Assembly: GCF_019091085.1 (NCBI RefSeq)
Contig: NZ_JAGXJY010000031.1
Span: 1 to 48,806 of the forward strand
Reading direction: 5' to 3'
From: Mesorhizobium sp. GbtcB19
GTDB taxonomy: Bacteria > Pseudomonadota > Alphaproteobacteria > Rhizobiales > Rhizobiaceae
Length of the DNA stretch: 48,806 nucleotides
The notes beneath the pieces were generated by a model. That model was given only the letters and a program-made list of their open reading frames with translations, had not been told where the DNA came from and searched no databases. The translations under genes and the position numbers were made by a program. The first letter of the stretch is position 1. Each line of letters opens with the position of its first letter. Shown here in pieces: positions 14,250-22,185 of this stretch.

Positions 14250-14599
14250 CCTTGTTTGGCCGCATCTGGCAATTCATTGATCGCCTTCTGGGACGTGACA
14301 TTTGGCGCGCCGAAATGTCGGCGGACGTGCCGGAAAAAACCAGGCCACGTACGGTCTATCTGATCGGTGACGACGGGCCGCCATGGGCGGCGGCCTTTAT
14401 CTGCCCCTGTGGATGCGGCGAGCTTGTCAGACTGAGTCTTGTCCGGCGCGATAGTCCCAGCTGGGTGGCGTCAGTCGGGAAGGGCGGAAGAGCGGATCTG
14501 CATCCCTCGGTGCGACGGATACGAGGCTGCCGCAGCCATTATTTCATTCGGGATGGCCGGATTGTTTGGGCGCGAGATGAAAGACGAGTATCCACCTAG
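14246..14599 (+). CDS. DUF6527 protein, third component of the ubiquitin-like operon
   Basis: The 117-residue protein carries CPCGCGELVRLSL, a lone His in DLHPSV and a final GCRSHYFIRDGRIVWA, the DUF6527 pattern. The conserved C, E, H and H residues suggest a metal-bound or catalytic site. Members occur with multiubiquitin/E1/JAB operons. Its ATG overlaps the E1-JAB stop by 4 bases. It may be the ligase-like or transfer component, which would matter because the E2-like domain has no cysteine; that role is inference. Confidence 0.75.
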   Translation: MTLFGRIWQFIDRLLGRDIWRAEMSADVPEKTRPRTVYLIGDDGPPWAAAFICPCGCGELVRLSLVRRDSPSWVASVGKGGRADLHPSVRRIRGCRSHYFIRDGRIVWARDERRVST

Positions 14600-14619
14600 C
14601 GGCCAACGATCTGGGAGCC

Positions 14620-14735
14620 CGGCGTTGGTCGGGTCTATGTTCTCGGTCAATGGACGGAAACCGACGCCTTTGGCTTCCAATTCGGCGATGACCTCGATGA
14701 GGGGCTTCATCGATCTGCCGAGGCGGGCTGAATTG
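14620..14735 (-). pseudogene. Serine resolvase/invertase fragment
   Basis: Read leftward, the bases encode RLGRSMKPLIEVIAELEAKG followed by VGFRPLTENIDPTNAG, an internal piece of Tn3-type resolvases and Pin invertases. The N-terminal active-site Ser and the DNA-binding C-terminus are missing. It marks a transposon scar between the ubiquitin-like operon and the F-box gene. Confidence 0.65.
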
Positions 14736-14816
14736 CAGCTGTAATACGAAAGCATTTGCTCGACGCTCGCAGATCCATCAGTCTCGTCGCGTTTCATTTT
14801 GCTAGTGAGGCGTGTC

Positions 14817-16034
14817 ATGACCGAAGACCGCGAAAACAAACAGCAAGCATCGACCGAGGCAAATGCAATAAGAGGTTGGGACAAATTACCCAACGAATTG
14901 CTGCATGGAATCATCACCCACGCGGTCAACGATACTGACGCATGGAAGGCGCGTGAAACCTTTCACGGGGTGTCGCTCACCAGCCGACATCTCCATGAAT
15001 TGACCAAATCAAAGGTCCTACAAGAATATAAGGAAAATCTTGATGGCGGAACCCTCGTTTCCGACGCGGTGATTGAAACCGCTTTCAAGAACAATAACTT
15101 TTCTGACAACATCTATGGGTGGGATCGTCGACATATTGGCACGGAAGCTGCAGCCGTGACGCACGCGCTTGAATTTCAGCCCCCGGAAAAGAGATCGGAA
15201 ATCTTCAACAACATTGCGGGAAGAGACGTTCAACATAGGATGTTAGGCTATTCAGAAATCGTCGAACGTGCAGATCTTCTCCAGGAACACGAGATCAGCC
15301 AGATTGATCGTAACGCCTTGGACACCTTCCGAGACGATAATCCCGGCCTCGGGAAATATCAAGCCGCTGAAGTGCTTGTGAAAAGATACAATGACCTTAG
15401 CAGTGAAATTCGCGCCAAACTCCAAGAGACGCTCTCGAACAATGAGAAGCAGAACCAACGCGCAGACTTCAGCGACGCAATCGTCAATTGTAAGCCATCG
15501 TTGCTAGAGGATGAAAGTCTTCAAAATGTGGTGCGTGAGAGCCTTGACGTTATGGAAGATCCGCACGAGGCTCTTTCCCAGTTAGCGTTGTACATCGACA
15601 AGAACTCGCGGGCCGAGACCGATTTCATTATCAAAGAGTCTTTGCGCCGTTTGGGCGGTATGACTGTCCTTGGCGAGGAGCACGGGCTTAACGCTCCTGC
15701 ACGCGCTATCGCAAAAGTTTCCGATGGAAATTTGAGCCCTGAGAACAGGAAACTAATAGAACAATTAAGGCAATCCCATACTGAAGAGGGGCGCGCCTTG
15801 GCCTCTGCTTTCCAAGAGCTTGAGCGTGATCGGCCTGCGGAAGCCTCAATAGAGGGCGGCATGAGAGGGTCGATAAAGCTGCTCAGCAAACTCAATCGGA
15901 GCCAAAATATGTCGAACGAGGTTGCCGCTATTGAAGGCGTAGGCGATGTTGCGATATCCAATGAAAAGCAAATGAACGCAGCGCGCAGAGCTTTGATGAA
16001 TTCCGTTTGCGATCGTAGCGCCCGCGGAAGATAA
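14817..16034 (+). CDS. F-box protein, VirF-like candidate type IV secretion effector
   Basis: The 405-residue protein has a eukaryotic-type F-box near its N-terminus: WDKLPNELLHGIITHA (residues 21-36), then FHGVSLTSRHLHELTK (49-64). Such domains bind Skp1/ASK in host SCF ubiquitin ligases. The rest is helical with no recognised domain. The C-terminus ARRALMNSVCDRSARGR ends in spaced arginines like the transport signal of VirF and VirE2 as I recall it, and resembles the VirF tail itself. No Sec signal or membrane segment is seen. AGTGAGG lies 7 bases before the ATG at 14817. The gene is clearly more A+T-rich than its neighbours, a sign of transfer. An effector injected into plant cells is the best reading. 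Confidence 0.65.
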   Translation: MTEDRENKQQASTEANAIRGWDKLPNELLHGIITHAVNDTDAWKARETFHGVSLTSRHLHELTKSKVLQEYKENLDGGTLVSDAVIETAFKNNNFSDNIYGWDRRHIGTEAAAVTHALEFQPPEKRSEIFNNIAGRDVQHRMLGYSEIVERADLLQEHEISQIDRNALDTFRDDNPGLGKYQAAEVLVKRYNDLSSEIRAKLQETLSNNEKQNQRADFSDAIVNCKPSLLEDESLQNVVRESLDVMEDPHEALSQLALYIDKNSRAETDFIIKESLRRLGGMTVLGEEHGLNAPARAIAKVSDGNLSPENRKLIEQLRQSHTEEGRALASAFQELERDRPAEASIEGGMRGSIKLLSKLNRSQNMSNEVAAIEGVGDVAISNEKQMNAARRALMNSVCDRSARGR

Positions 16035-16064
16035 CAAAGACAAGAAAAATGCCGCCAATGTCAT

Positions 16065-16502
16065 TTGGGGGCGGCAGGATCGTCAGTTGCTTGTCGAGCA
16101 AGCCATCGTTGTGGGCCTTGGCCAGCGTTGCCACCAGCGTCGCGGCCGTGATGAACTGAACGTTGTGATTCTGACGGATCGCCTCCCGGCCAAGAGCTGC
16201 GGCCAGGTGGGTCTTGCTCGAGCCCGGGTGGCCCCAGGAGTAACAGCGTGTCGCCGTGCGCGATTCAACGACGGCTGCGCTTCTCGTAGTCGAAGCCGTC
16301 CAGTTCGCGCACGAAGGGGAATTGCGCGCGCTTGCTCGACGTGCGCCGCTCGGTCTCGCGCGACACCAGGAAGCCCAAGGCTTCGCGCAAGCTTATTTTC
16401 GAACGGGCGGCTCGTCCAGCAAGGTGTCGAGTTGATCGCGGATTGCCGTCAACTCAACCGATCGAGCGTCGCGATGAGCACGTCTTGGTCGACGGTCGTC
16501 AT
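16065..16502 (-). pseudogene. IS21-family istB ATPase remnant, frameshifted
   Basis: Leftward reading starts MTTVDQDVLIATLDRL, continues through ELTAIRDQLDTLLDE, and then, after frame changes, reaches LLLLGPPG and KTHLAAALGREAIRQNHNVQ and ATLVATLAKAHNDGLLDKQL. This is the helper ATPase IstB of IS21 elements. At least two frameshifts, one inside the Walker A motif, and loss of the C-terminal third make it non-functional. Confidence 0.75.
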
Positions 16503-16867
16503 CACCAGGCTCCTCCGACAATCGCTTCGTATTCGCGCGCGGTCGTAGCAAGCCGGCTGGGGCGATCGCGATCGGATCCCCGCGCACAGGCCCTTCAAAG
16601 CCGGCAACGCCGAGAAAATGCGCACAGTCCGCGATCCGCTGTCGTCGTCCTCGGCAAGGGCGTGGGCGGCTACCATCTGGCCGGCATGGCGGATGATCAG
16701 GCGGCCGGCCAGAACCACGGCTTGGACAGATCATGATCACGCGGCTGATGCAGGCGACGACCATGCCCCTCCATGTAAGGTCTCCGATAGCATCTGGTTT
16801 GCCGATCGGCCGGAGCACCATCTTCGCGCCGGGATTTTACCAAAAGCTGGCGCGCATGCCTGCAACT
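16503..16867 (-). other. Probable istA remnant and flank
   Basis: istA precedes istB in IS21 elements, so its 3' end would be expected here. The leftward frames are broken by stops and I cannot recognise a firm IstA motif. It is most likely decayed IS21 sequence joined to the truncated patatin gene. Confidence 0.3.
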
Positions 16868-17761
16868 TCTGACAGCTGGCGATTTTCTCACCCCCACTGT
16901 GGTCGGCCTTGTGCTGCGGGACAATCTCGGTTTGCTGGGTTCGATCGATCGGTGCCCCGTTGTTTCGAGCGGCACACTACGCCCTCGAGCTTACCGCCAG
17001 AGATCCGAGAGCGAAGCCCGAGCCGCTGTCGGATGTGCTGACGGCCTTTGTGTCTGGAGGACTGGGGAAGGCCAAGGACAAACGTCTTTCCACCGCGGTG
17101 GCTATGAGCGCACGGTTTCCGTTCGTCACTTCGGCAGGACAGTTGCGCTTTGAGAACGAGAACCGAAACATCATCACTGGGCGGGTCGTGGATGGAGGCT
17201 ATTTCGACAACAGCGGCCTTGAGACGATTAACCATCAGCTCCCCTATCTTCATGCCAAGCGACTCAAGCCCCGAGTGATTTATCTCAGGTCATCGCCATG
17301 GTACTCGCAACGCTATGATTTGGCGGGCAATCCCATACTCGGATCACCGCAGGACCAGTTGTGGGAAACTAAGCTCAGCGCCTGGCAGGAACTTCTTGGG
17401 ATTATATGGCGCGGCGCCTTGCCGAACCTCTCGCGACCCTCAACATGGCGTGGACTGGGCACGTGGAGGCTGCGCGCGAGCAATTGCAGCGATTGAAAGA
17501 AGATTACGGAGACATAGAGATTGCAGAGTTGAAGGTAATGGATCCGTTGCGGCCGCTTCACGGGGGCAAGGGGCGGAGCAGCCTTTGCATGGATCTTCCG
17601 GCAAGAACCCATTAGGAAGAGCGAGTCTCTACACCCCGGTGATGAGTTGGTGGCTGTCTCCCCTTGCGCAAAGTGCCTTGGACGCCCAACCGTGCGACTT
17701 CGACAACACCTGGATGGTCGCGCGAATCCTGAAAGCGCTGGCGCTCAATCACTCCCGCTGA
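16868..17761 (+). pseudogene. Patatin-like phospholipase, 5'-truncated with several frameshifts
   Basis: Fragments in three frames add up to the C-terminal part of a patatin-like acyl hydrolase. GDFLTPTVVGLVLRDN lies near 16877; TAVAMSARFPFVTSAGQLRF and VVDGGYFDNSGLETI carry the catalytic DGG Asp near 17190. AWTGHVEAAREQLQRLKEDY follows after a shift near 17400, and DAQPCDFDNTWMVARILKAL after another near 17570. The GxSxG nucleophile region is missing, so it is inactive. The 5' end is cut at the IS21 debris. Confidence 0.75.
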
Positions 17762-17981
17762 TCAATAACCTAGCTCGGTTAGAAACGATCCAGTCGCATC
17801 ATTCCCCTTCACGGCCCGCGCAGGGAAGGCCTTCCTTCGACACTAGGGCGGTCTCGGAACCATACGGAACGATACGGGAAGATTTCTGATTTTGGCCCAC
17901 GAAAAACGCAATAAAATCAATAATCTAAATACGCCCTCCGGGCCTGCCACTTAGTTGTATAGCTTCGGCATCTCTTGAGCC
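17762..17981. other. 3' flank of the integrase gene
   Basis: No gene is seen. The stretch 17885-17940 is A+T-rich compared with its surroundings. A second copy of the tRNA-Phe 3' end was looked for here and not found. Confidence 0.4.
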
Positions 17982-19292
17982 TCAGTATGATCTTCGGAGG
18001 TTGGAGATTCCCCTCGGCGTTTGGTGGGCCGCCGACGTTGGGTTCAAAGTGGACCCTCGCGGTGGCGAATGGACGGCGGACTTGCCGCGTCCCTTGATTG
18101 AGATCACCCGCGCGTTTTTGCTCTCGAGTTCATCCAGACAGTCGGCCCACCATTGCATCATCTTGACGCGCTCATCCCAGTGCTCTGCCCGGGCGTAGGC
18201 GCGACGAACGTCGTTGTTCTCAATGTGGGCCAGTTGCCGCTCTATGGCGTCCGGATGCCACCTTCCGCATTCGTTCAGCAGAGTTGATGCCGTTGCTCGG
18301 AAACCGTGCGCGGTAGCTTCCTCCTTGCCGTAACCCATACGCCGCAGCGCGGCGTTCAGCGTGTTGTCGGAAATCGGACGCGAACCCGATCGAACACCAG
18401 GAAGGAGCAGCGATCCGCCACCAGAGATTTGTTTAAGCGAAGTCAGGACGCTTACAGCCTGCCTTGAAAGGGGTACACGGTGCGGCCGTCGCATTTTCAT
18501 GCGTGCTTCAGGAATGATCCACACCGAGCTTTCGAAATCGAACTCTTCCCATTCTGCCGCGCGCAACTCGCCGGGGCGAGGAAACAGCAGCGCCATCAGT
18601 TTCAGGGCCGCTCGGGTTGTGGGCTGTCCGTCAAATGCATCGACCGCCCTCAGCAAGCCGCCCAAGGCCTTAGGATCGGTAATCGCGGCACGCGGCGTGA
18701 CCGTCGGACTGATGAGCGCGCCCCTCAGGGCGATCGTCGGATCTGCCTCGGCGCGTGCGGTCGCGATTGCGAATCGAAACACGGTGCCGATTGTTGAGCG
18801 CAGGCGCCTGGCCGACTCGTATCGACCGCGAACCTCCACGCGACGAAGAGCGATGAGGATGGTGGCCGTATCGATCTCGCGAATGCACTTGTCGCCGATT
18901 GTCGGATAGGCAAAGTCGAGCAGCCATTTGACCTTGCTGATCGTCCGGTCTGCACGTCCCTCCTTCTTCAGCTTGTCAACATATTCGTCCGCAATTGAGC
19001 GAAAGGTGTCTTTTGGCGAACTAGCTTTCTGGAACTTGCGCTGCTGTGCCGGGTCGGCACCAGCCATGAGGAGGCGTTTGGCTTCATCGCGCGCTTGGCG
19101 GGCATCCGCGAGAGAAATGACAGGATAGCTGCCCAGGGACAGCAACTTCTGCTTCCCGTCGAACCGATAGGCGAGACGCCATAGCCTTGTTCCCGATGGC
19201 TGGACCCATAGCTGCAGCCCGCCGCCGTCGGATAGCTTCTGGAGCTTGGACGCGGGCCGGGTGTTGCGGCATTTCACGTCGGAGAGAGCCAT
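17982..19292 (-). CDS. P4-type tyrosine recombinase (island integrase)
   Basis: The 436-residue protein has the N-terminal arm-binding domain (DUF4102: KLSDGGGLQLWVQPSGTRLW, and LSLGSYPVISLADARQARDE) and the catalytic domain with Arg244 in FPRPGELRAAEW, Lys267, H329-GF-R332 (AHGFRATAS), His356 and the nucleophile Tyr366 in VRRAYARAEHW. All catalytic residues are present and the frame is intact. The gene points away from tRNA-Phe with its 5' end about 210 bases from it, the classic arrangement for an island inserted at a tRNA 3' end. It would insert or excise the DNA to the left. Confidence 0.9.
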   Translation of the reverse strand: MALSDVKCRNTRPASKLQKLSDGGGLQLWVQPSGTRLWRLAYRFDGKQKLLSLGSYPVISLADARQARDEAKRLLMAGADPAQQRKFQKASSPKDTFRSIADEYVDKLKKEGRADRTISKVKWLLDFAYPTIGDKCIREIDTATILIALRRVEVRGRYESARRLRSTIGTVFRFAIATARAEADPTIALRGALISPTVTPRAAITDPKALGGLLRAVDAFDGQPTTRAALKLMALLFPRPGELRAAEWEEFDFESSVWIIPEARMKMRRPHRVPLSRQAVSVLTSLKQISGGGSLLLPGVRSGSRPISDNTLNAALRRMGYGKEEATAHGFRATASTLLNECGRWHPDAIERQLAHIENNDVRRAYARAEHWDERVKMMQWWADCLDELESKNARVISIKGRGKSAVHSPPRGSTLNPTSAAHQTPRGISNLRRSY

Positions 19293-19319
19293 TGTGGGAC
19301 CTCCTGTTTTGGCGCTTCG

Positions 19320-19358
19320 ATACCAACAGGGTTTCAGATACCAACAAAAATACCAACA
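19320..19358. repeat. Three direct ATACCAACA repeats, candidate arm-type sites
   Basis: ATACCAACA occurs at 19320-19328, 19338-19346 and 19350-19358, between the integrase start and tRNA-Phe. Short direct repeats next to an attachment site are the usual form of integrase arm-type or excisionase sites, and they could also control int transcription. Confidence 0.5.
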
Positions 19359-19504
19359 CCTCGCCCCGTTGGACGAAATTTGCCGAACTGCGATGAAATT
19401 CGCCCAAGAGCATCTTTCCTGCCGAAAAGATAAGCAAATTCAGCGATTTGCGGAGACCCAAGCGTAGAAGGTTCGGCGAAAGTGAGCGTGGGGAGACGAG
19501 GGGA

Positions 19505-19580
<76 letters not shown>

Positions 19581-19823
19581 CTGTGCCGGCTAACGGGGGC
19601 CGCCCGCCGGATTTCAGGGAAGCGCCGCGGCACCCCTTGAAAGCGCGTGGGTTATAGCACGGGAATCTTGGCTGTCCAGCGCCTAAGGGGCGATTTTCCG
19701 GGGCAATTGTCGCAGGCACATGACAGGACGCAAGCGACGTCGGCAAAGGTGCAATCTCGTTGCCGGCAAAGCCGGGATCTGATCACCCGCAATCGCCATG
19801 GAAAGGCGGCTTGCCGCCCGCAA

Positions 19824-20033
19824 TTAGTCTTTGGGCTCCGGCTTCCGGCTGTCGTCTTCGTCCTCTTCGCCGTCGCGGCCGGGAATGACATAGGCGCCCT
19901 TCAGCCAGCGATTGAGATCGATGTCCTTGCAGCGCGCCGAGCAGAACGGGTAGTGCTCGCGCGCCGAGGGCTTGCCGCATTCGGGGCAGGGCCGCTTCGG
20001 TCGAAGCGGCGTAACCTTGTCGTCCAGGCTCAT
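19824..20033 (-). CDS. yacG: DNA gyrase inhibitor YacG
   Basis: The 69-residue protein has the YacG zinc finger CPECGKPSAREHYPFCSARC (Cys-x2-Cys and Cys-x3-Cys) followed by the conserved KDIDLNRWL and an acidic tail. In E. coli YacG binds GyrB and inhibits gyrase. Its ATG overlaps the maf stop by 4 bases. This is the first chromosomal gene after tRNA-Phe. Confidence 0.9.
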   Translation of the reverse strand: MSLDDKVTPLRPKRPCPECGKPSAREHYPFCSARCKDIDLNRWLKGAYVIPGRDGEEDEDDSRKPEPKD

Positions 20034-20656
20034 GAGCGCGCGGCGTGCCAGTTCTGGTGCGCCTTGAACCCTTCGCCTGAAAGCAGCGCGACGCTTTCGT
20101 AGAGCGGCAGGCCGACCACGTTGGTGTAAGAGCCGACCAGCTTGACGACGAAGGAGCCGGCAAGGCCCTGCACGGCATAGCCGCCGGCCTTGCCGCGCCA
20201 CTCGCCCGAGGCGACATAGGCGTCGATCTCCTCGCGCGGCAGCCGCTTAAAGCGAACGCGGGTTTCCACCAGCCGCTGGCGCAGCTTGCCGCCCGGCGTG
20301 ATCAGGCAGATGCCGGAATAGACCCGGTGCGAGCGGCCGGAAAGCAGGCCGAGGCAGTTGATGGCGTCGTCGATCGTCTCGGCCTTGGGCAGGATGCGCC
20401 GCCCGACCGCCACCACCGTGTCGGCGGCGAGGATGAAGGCCGGCGCGTAATCGTCCTCGGTCTTCAGCGAGGCCAGCGCCTTCTCGGCCTTGTCCTTGCA
20501 CAGGCGCTTGGCCAGCGAGCGCGGATGCTCGGCGCGCAGCGGCGTCTCGTCGACATCGGCGGGCAGCACGCGGTCCGGTTCGATGCCGGCCTGCTGCAGG
20601 AGTTCGATGCGGCGCGGCGAACCCGAGGCAAGCACCAGCTTCTGCAGGATGCTCAT
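20030..20656 (-). CDS. maf: Maf-family nucleotide pyrophosphatase
   Basis: The 208-residue protein starts KLVLASGSPRRIELLQQAGI, the Maf signature, with DVDETPLRAEHP and FILAADTVVAVGRRILPKA following. Maf proteins hydrolyse (modified) nucleoside triphosphates to monophosphates and help clean the nucleotide pool. It follows infA by 19 bases and overlaps yacG, forming the usual rhizobial infA-maf-yacG unit. Confidence 0.92.
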   Translation of the reverse strand: MSILQKLVLASGSPRRIELLQQAGIEPDRVLPADVDETPLRAEHPRSLAKRLCKDKAEKALASLKTEDDYAPAFILAADTVVAVGRRILPKAETIDDAINCLGLLSGRSHRVYSGICLITPGGKLRQRLVETRVRFKRLPREEIDAYVASGEWRGKAGGYAVQGLAGSFVVKLVGSYTNVVGLPLYESVALLSGEGFKAHQNWHAARS

Positions 20657-20675
20657 CGCGCTTGATGCCGATTTG

Positions 20676-20894
20676 CTATTTGAAACGGTAGGTGATGCGG
20701 CCCTTGGTCAGGTCGTAAGGCGTCATCTCGACCAGGACCTTGTCGCCGGTCAGCACGCGGATGCGGTTCTTGCGCATGCGGCCGGCCGTGTGGGCGATGA
20801 TTTCGTGTTCGTTTTCGAGCTTCACGCGGAACATCGCATTGGGCAGCAGTTCGGTGACCACACCTGGAAACTCGAGGACTTCTTCCTTCGGCAT
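20676..20894 (-). CDS. infA: Translation initiation factor IF-1
   Basis: The 72-residue protein is a single S1/OB-fold domain: [39 protein letters not shown] and [16 protein letters not shown]. It binds the ribosomal A site and assists IF-2 and IF-3 in initiation. Length and sequence are standard. Confidence 0.97.
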
Positions 20895-20929
20895 TCGATA
20901 CCTTTGCTTGGATGGGCCTTCCGGCGCCT

Positions 20930-20980
20930 AGAGCATGATGCCGAAAAGTGTGTAGCGGTTTTCGGACGACATCATGCTCT
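20930..20980. repeat. Rhizobial palindromic intergenic element
   Basis: AGAGCATGATG (20930-20940) pairs with CATCATGCTCT (20970-20980), and an inner CCGAAAA pairs with TTTTCGG. This element type recurs in the window at 21541-21648 and is widespread in rhizobial intergenic DNA. It lies upstream of infA. Confidence 0.8.
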
Positions 20981-20991
20981 ACTCTTGATCT

Positions 20992-21038
20992 GGAGTCGGA
21001 TGATTTCAGGTCGAATAGACCTGAAATCATCCGACTCC
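20992..21038. repeat. Perfect 21-bp hairpin between the LMW phosphatase gene and infA
   Basis: GGAGTCGGATGATTTCAGGT (20992-21011, plus one more C) is followed by loop GAATA and its exact complement to 21038. It lies 3' of the phosphatase gene and could act as a terminator or an mRNA-end structure. No T-run follows. Confidence 0.75.
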
Positions 21039-21089
21039 AACCGGAATTTGCGCGGAACCTATATGATAATCGTCTGCTTGTGAACAAGC

Positions 21090-21539
21090 TTAATCCGGGG
21101 CGCTTTCAGCCTTCGGTGCCGCAAAACGTCGACTTATGCGCGCCTTCAGCCGCTCGCGCACGTCGCGATAGGCCGCCATGATGTGCTCGCGCGTGCCGCC
21201 GGTATCGGTCGGGTCGGGCATCGGCCAATACTCGACCTCGACGGCGAGCGAGCGGGTGAGCTCGAGTGCCGCATGATGCGCCTCCGGCGCCAGCGTGACG
21301 ATCAGGTCGAAATAATCGTCCTCCAGCTCCTCCAATGCCTTTGGCTGGCGCTCGCCGAGCGACAGGCCTTCCTCGGCGAGCACCGCGTCGACGAACGGGT
21401 CGCGCTCGCCGGCGTGGACGCCGGCAGAAGCGACGAATGAGGTGGCAGGCAGCATCCGCCGCGCCAGGTGCTCCGCGATCGGCGAGCGCACGGCGTTCAT
21501 GCCGCACAGGAACAGGATCGAATGGGGCAGGGCGGCCAC
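21090..21539 (-). CDS. Low-molecular-weight protein tyrosine phosphatase family
   Basis: The 149-residue protein has the phosphatase P-loop FLCGMNAVRSPIAEH (Cys-x5-Arg-Ser) and a DP acid motif in WPMPDPTDTGGT, so it is an LMW-PTP or arsenate-reductase-like enzyme. GTG at 21539 is taken as the start because the homology begins there (AALPHSILFLCG). The upstream in-frame ATG at 21593 lies inside a palindromic repeat, and the extra residues would be repeat-encoded. In rhizobia the gene sits between UPF0262 and infA, as here. Confidence 0.8.
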   Translation of the reverse strand: MAALPHSILFLCGMNAVRSPIAEHLARRMLPATSFVASAGVHAGERDPFVDAVLAEEGLSLGERQPKALEELEDDYFDLIVTLAPEAHHAALELTRSLAVEVEYWPMPDPTDTGGTREHIMAAYRDVRERLKARISRRFAAPKAESAPD

Positions 21540-21540
21540 T

Positions 21541-21648
21541 AGAGCATGATCCCAAAAAGTGGGAACCGGTTTTTGGAAAAGATCATGCTCCAACTAAAGA
21601 GCATGATCCCAAAAAGTGGGAACCGGTTTCTGGAAAAGATCATGCTCC
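21541..21648. repeat. Two tandem palindromic elements, 57-base period
   Basis: AGAGCATGATCCCAAAAAGT starts one unit at 21541 and the next at 21598; each ends in GATCATGCTCC. The units are nearly identical, and each is an imperfect palindrome of about 50 bases. They abut the phosphatase gene's 5' end. Confidence 0.85.
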
Positions 21649-21697
21649 AACAAAGAGCTGGATCAGGACGGCGATTCAACGAAACGTCATCCCTGAT

Positions 21698-22183
21698 CTA
21701 ACCCCGCCAGTGCAGCACGCAGACCAGCGTGAACAGCCGCCGTGCCGTGTCGAAGTCGATCTCGATCTTGCCGGCCAGCCGGTCCATCAGCGTCTGCGAG
21801 CCCTCGTTGTGCAGGCCGCGCCGGCCCATGTCGATCGCCTCGATATGGCTGGGCGTCGAGGAGCGGATGGCCTCGTAATAGCTTTCGCAGATCAGGTAGT
21901 AGTCCTTGACGATGCGCCTCAGCGGCGTCAACGACAGGATGTGGGTGACCACCGCAGCCCCGTCCTCACGGCCGACGGCAAAGACCAGGCGCGACTCAGC
22001 CAGCGACAGCTTCAGCTTGTAGGGGCCGGCGCCGTCGTCATTGACCGGCCGGAAACTGTTTTCCTCGATGAGGTCGAAGATCGCCACCGCCCGCTCGTGC
22101 TCGACGTCGGGCGTCGAACGTCCGATCGTTTCGTCGAGCTCGACGTCGATCAGCCTGTTGCGGGTTTGGTCGTGGCCCGACAT
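21698..22183 (-). CDS. UPF0262 family protein
   Basis: The 161-residue protein matches UPF0262 (NRLIDVELDETIGRSTPDVE, ENSFRPVNDDGAGPYKLKLS, LRRIVKDYYLICESYYEAIR). The function is unknown. It starts 2 bases after the hisD stop and is clearly co-transcribed with it, an arrangement kept across Rhizobiales. Confidence 0.88.
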   Translation of the reverse strand: MSGHDQTRNRLIDVELDETIGRSTPDVEHERAVAIFDLIEENSFRPVNDDGAGPYKLKLSLAESRLVFAVGREDGAAVVTHILSLTPLRRIVKDYYLICESYYEAIRSSTPSHIEAIDMGRRGLHNEGSQTLMDRLAGKIEIDFDTARRLFTLVCVLHWRG

Positions 22184-22185
22184 CG

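Noticed and set aside
14727..14740. TGCAATTC-like sequence upstream of the F-box gene as a vir box
   Set aside because: Only about the first seven bases match the vir-box consensus, it is on the opposite strand, and it lies in the resolvase remnant.
16065..17761. Intact IS21 element with cargo
   Set aside because: istB is frameshifted, istA is not recognisable and no terminal repeats were seen.
17762..17981. Left attachment site of the island near the integrase stop
   Set aside because: No copy of the tRNA-Phe 3' sequence is present here or elsewhere in the window.
19320..19358. CRISPR-like array
   Set aside because: The repeats are 9 bases with 9- and 3-base gaps and no cas genes are present; arm-type sites fit better.
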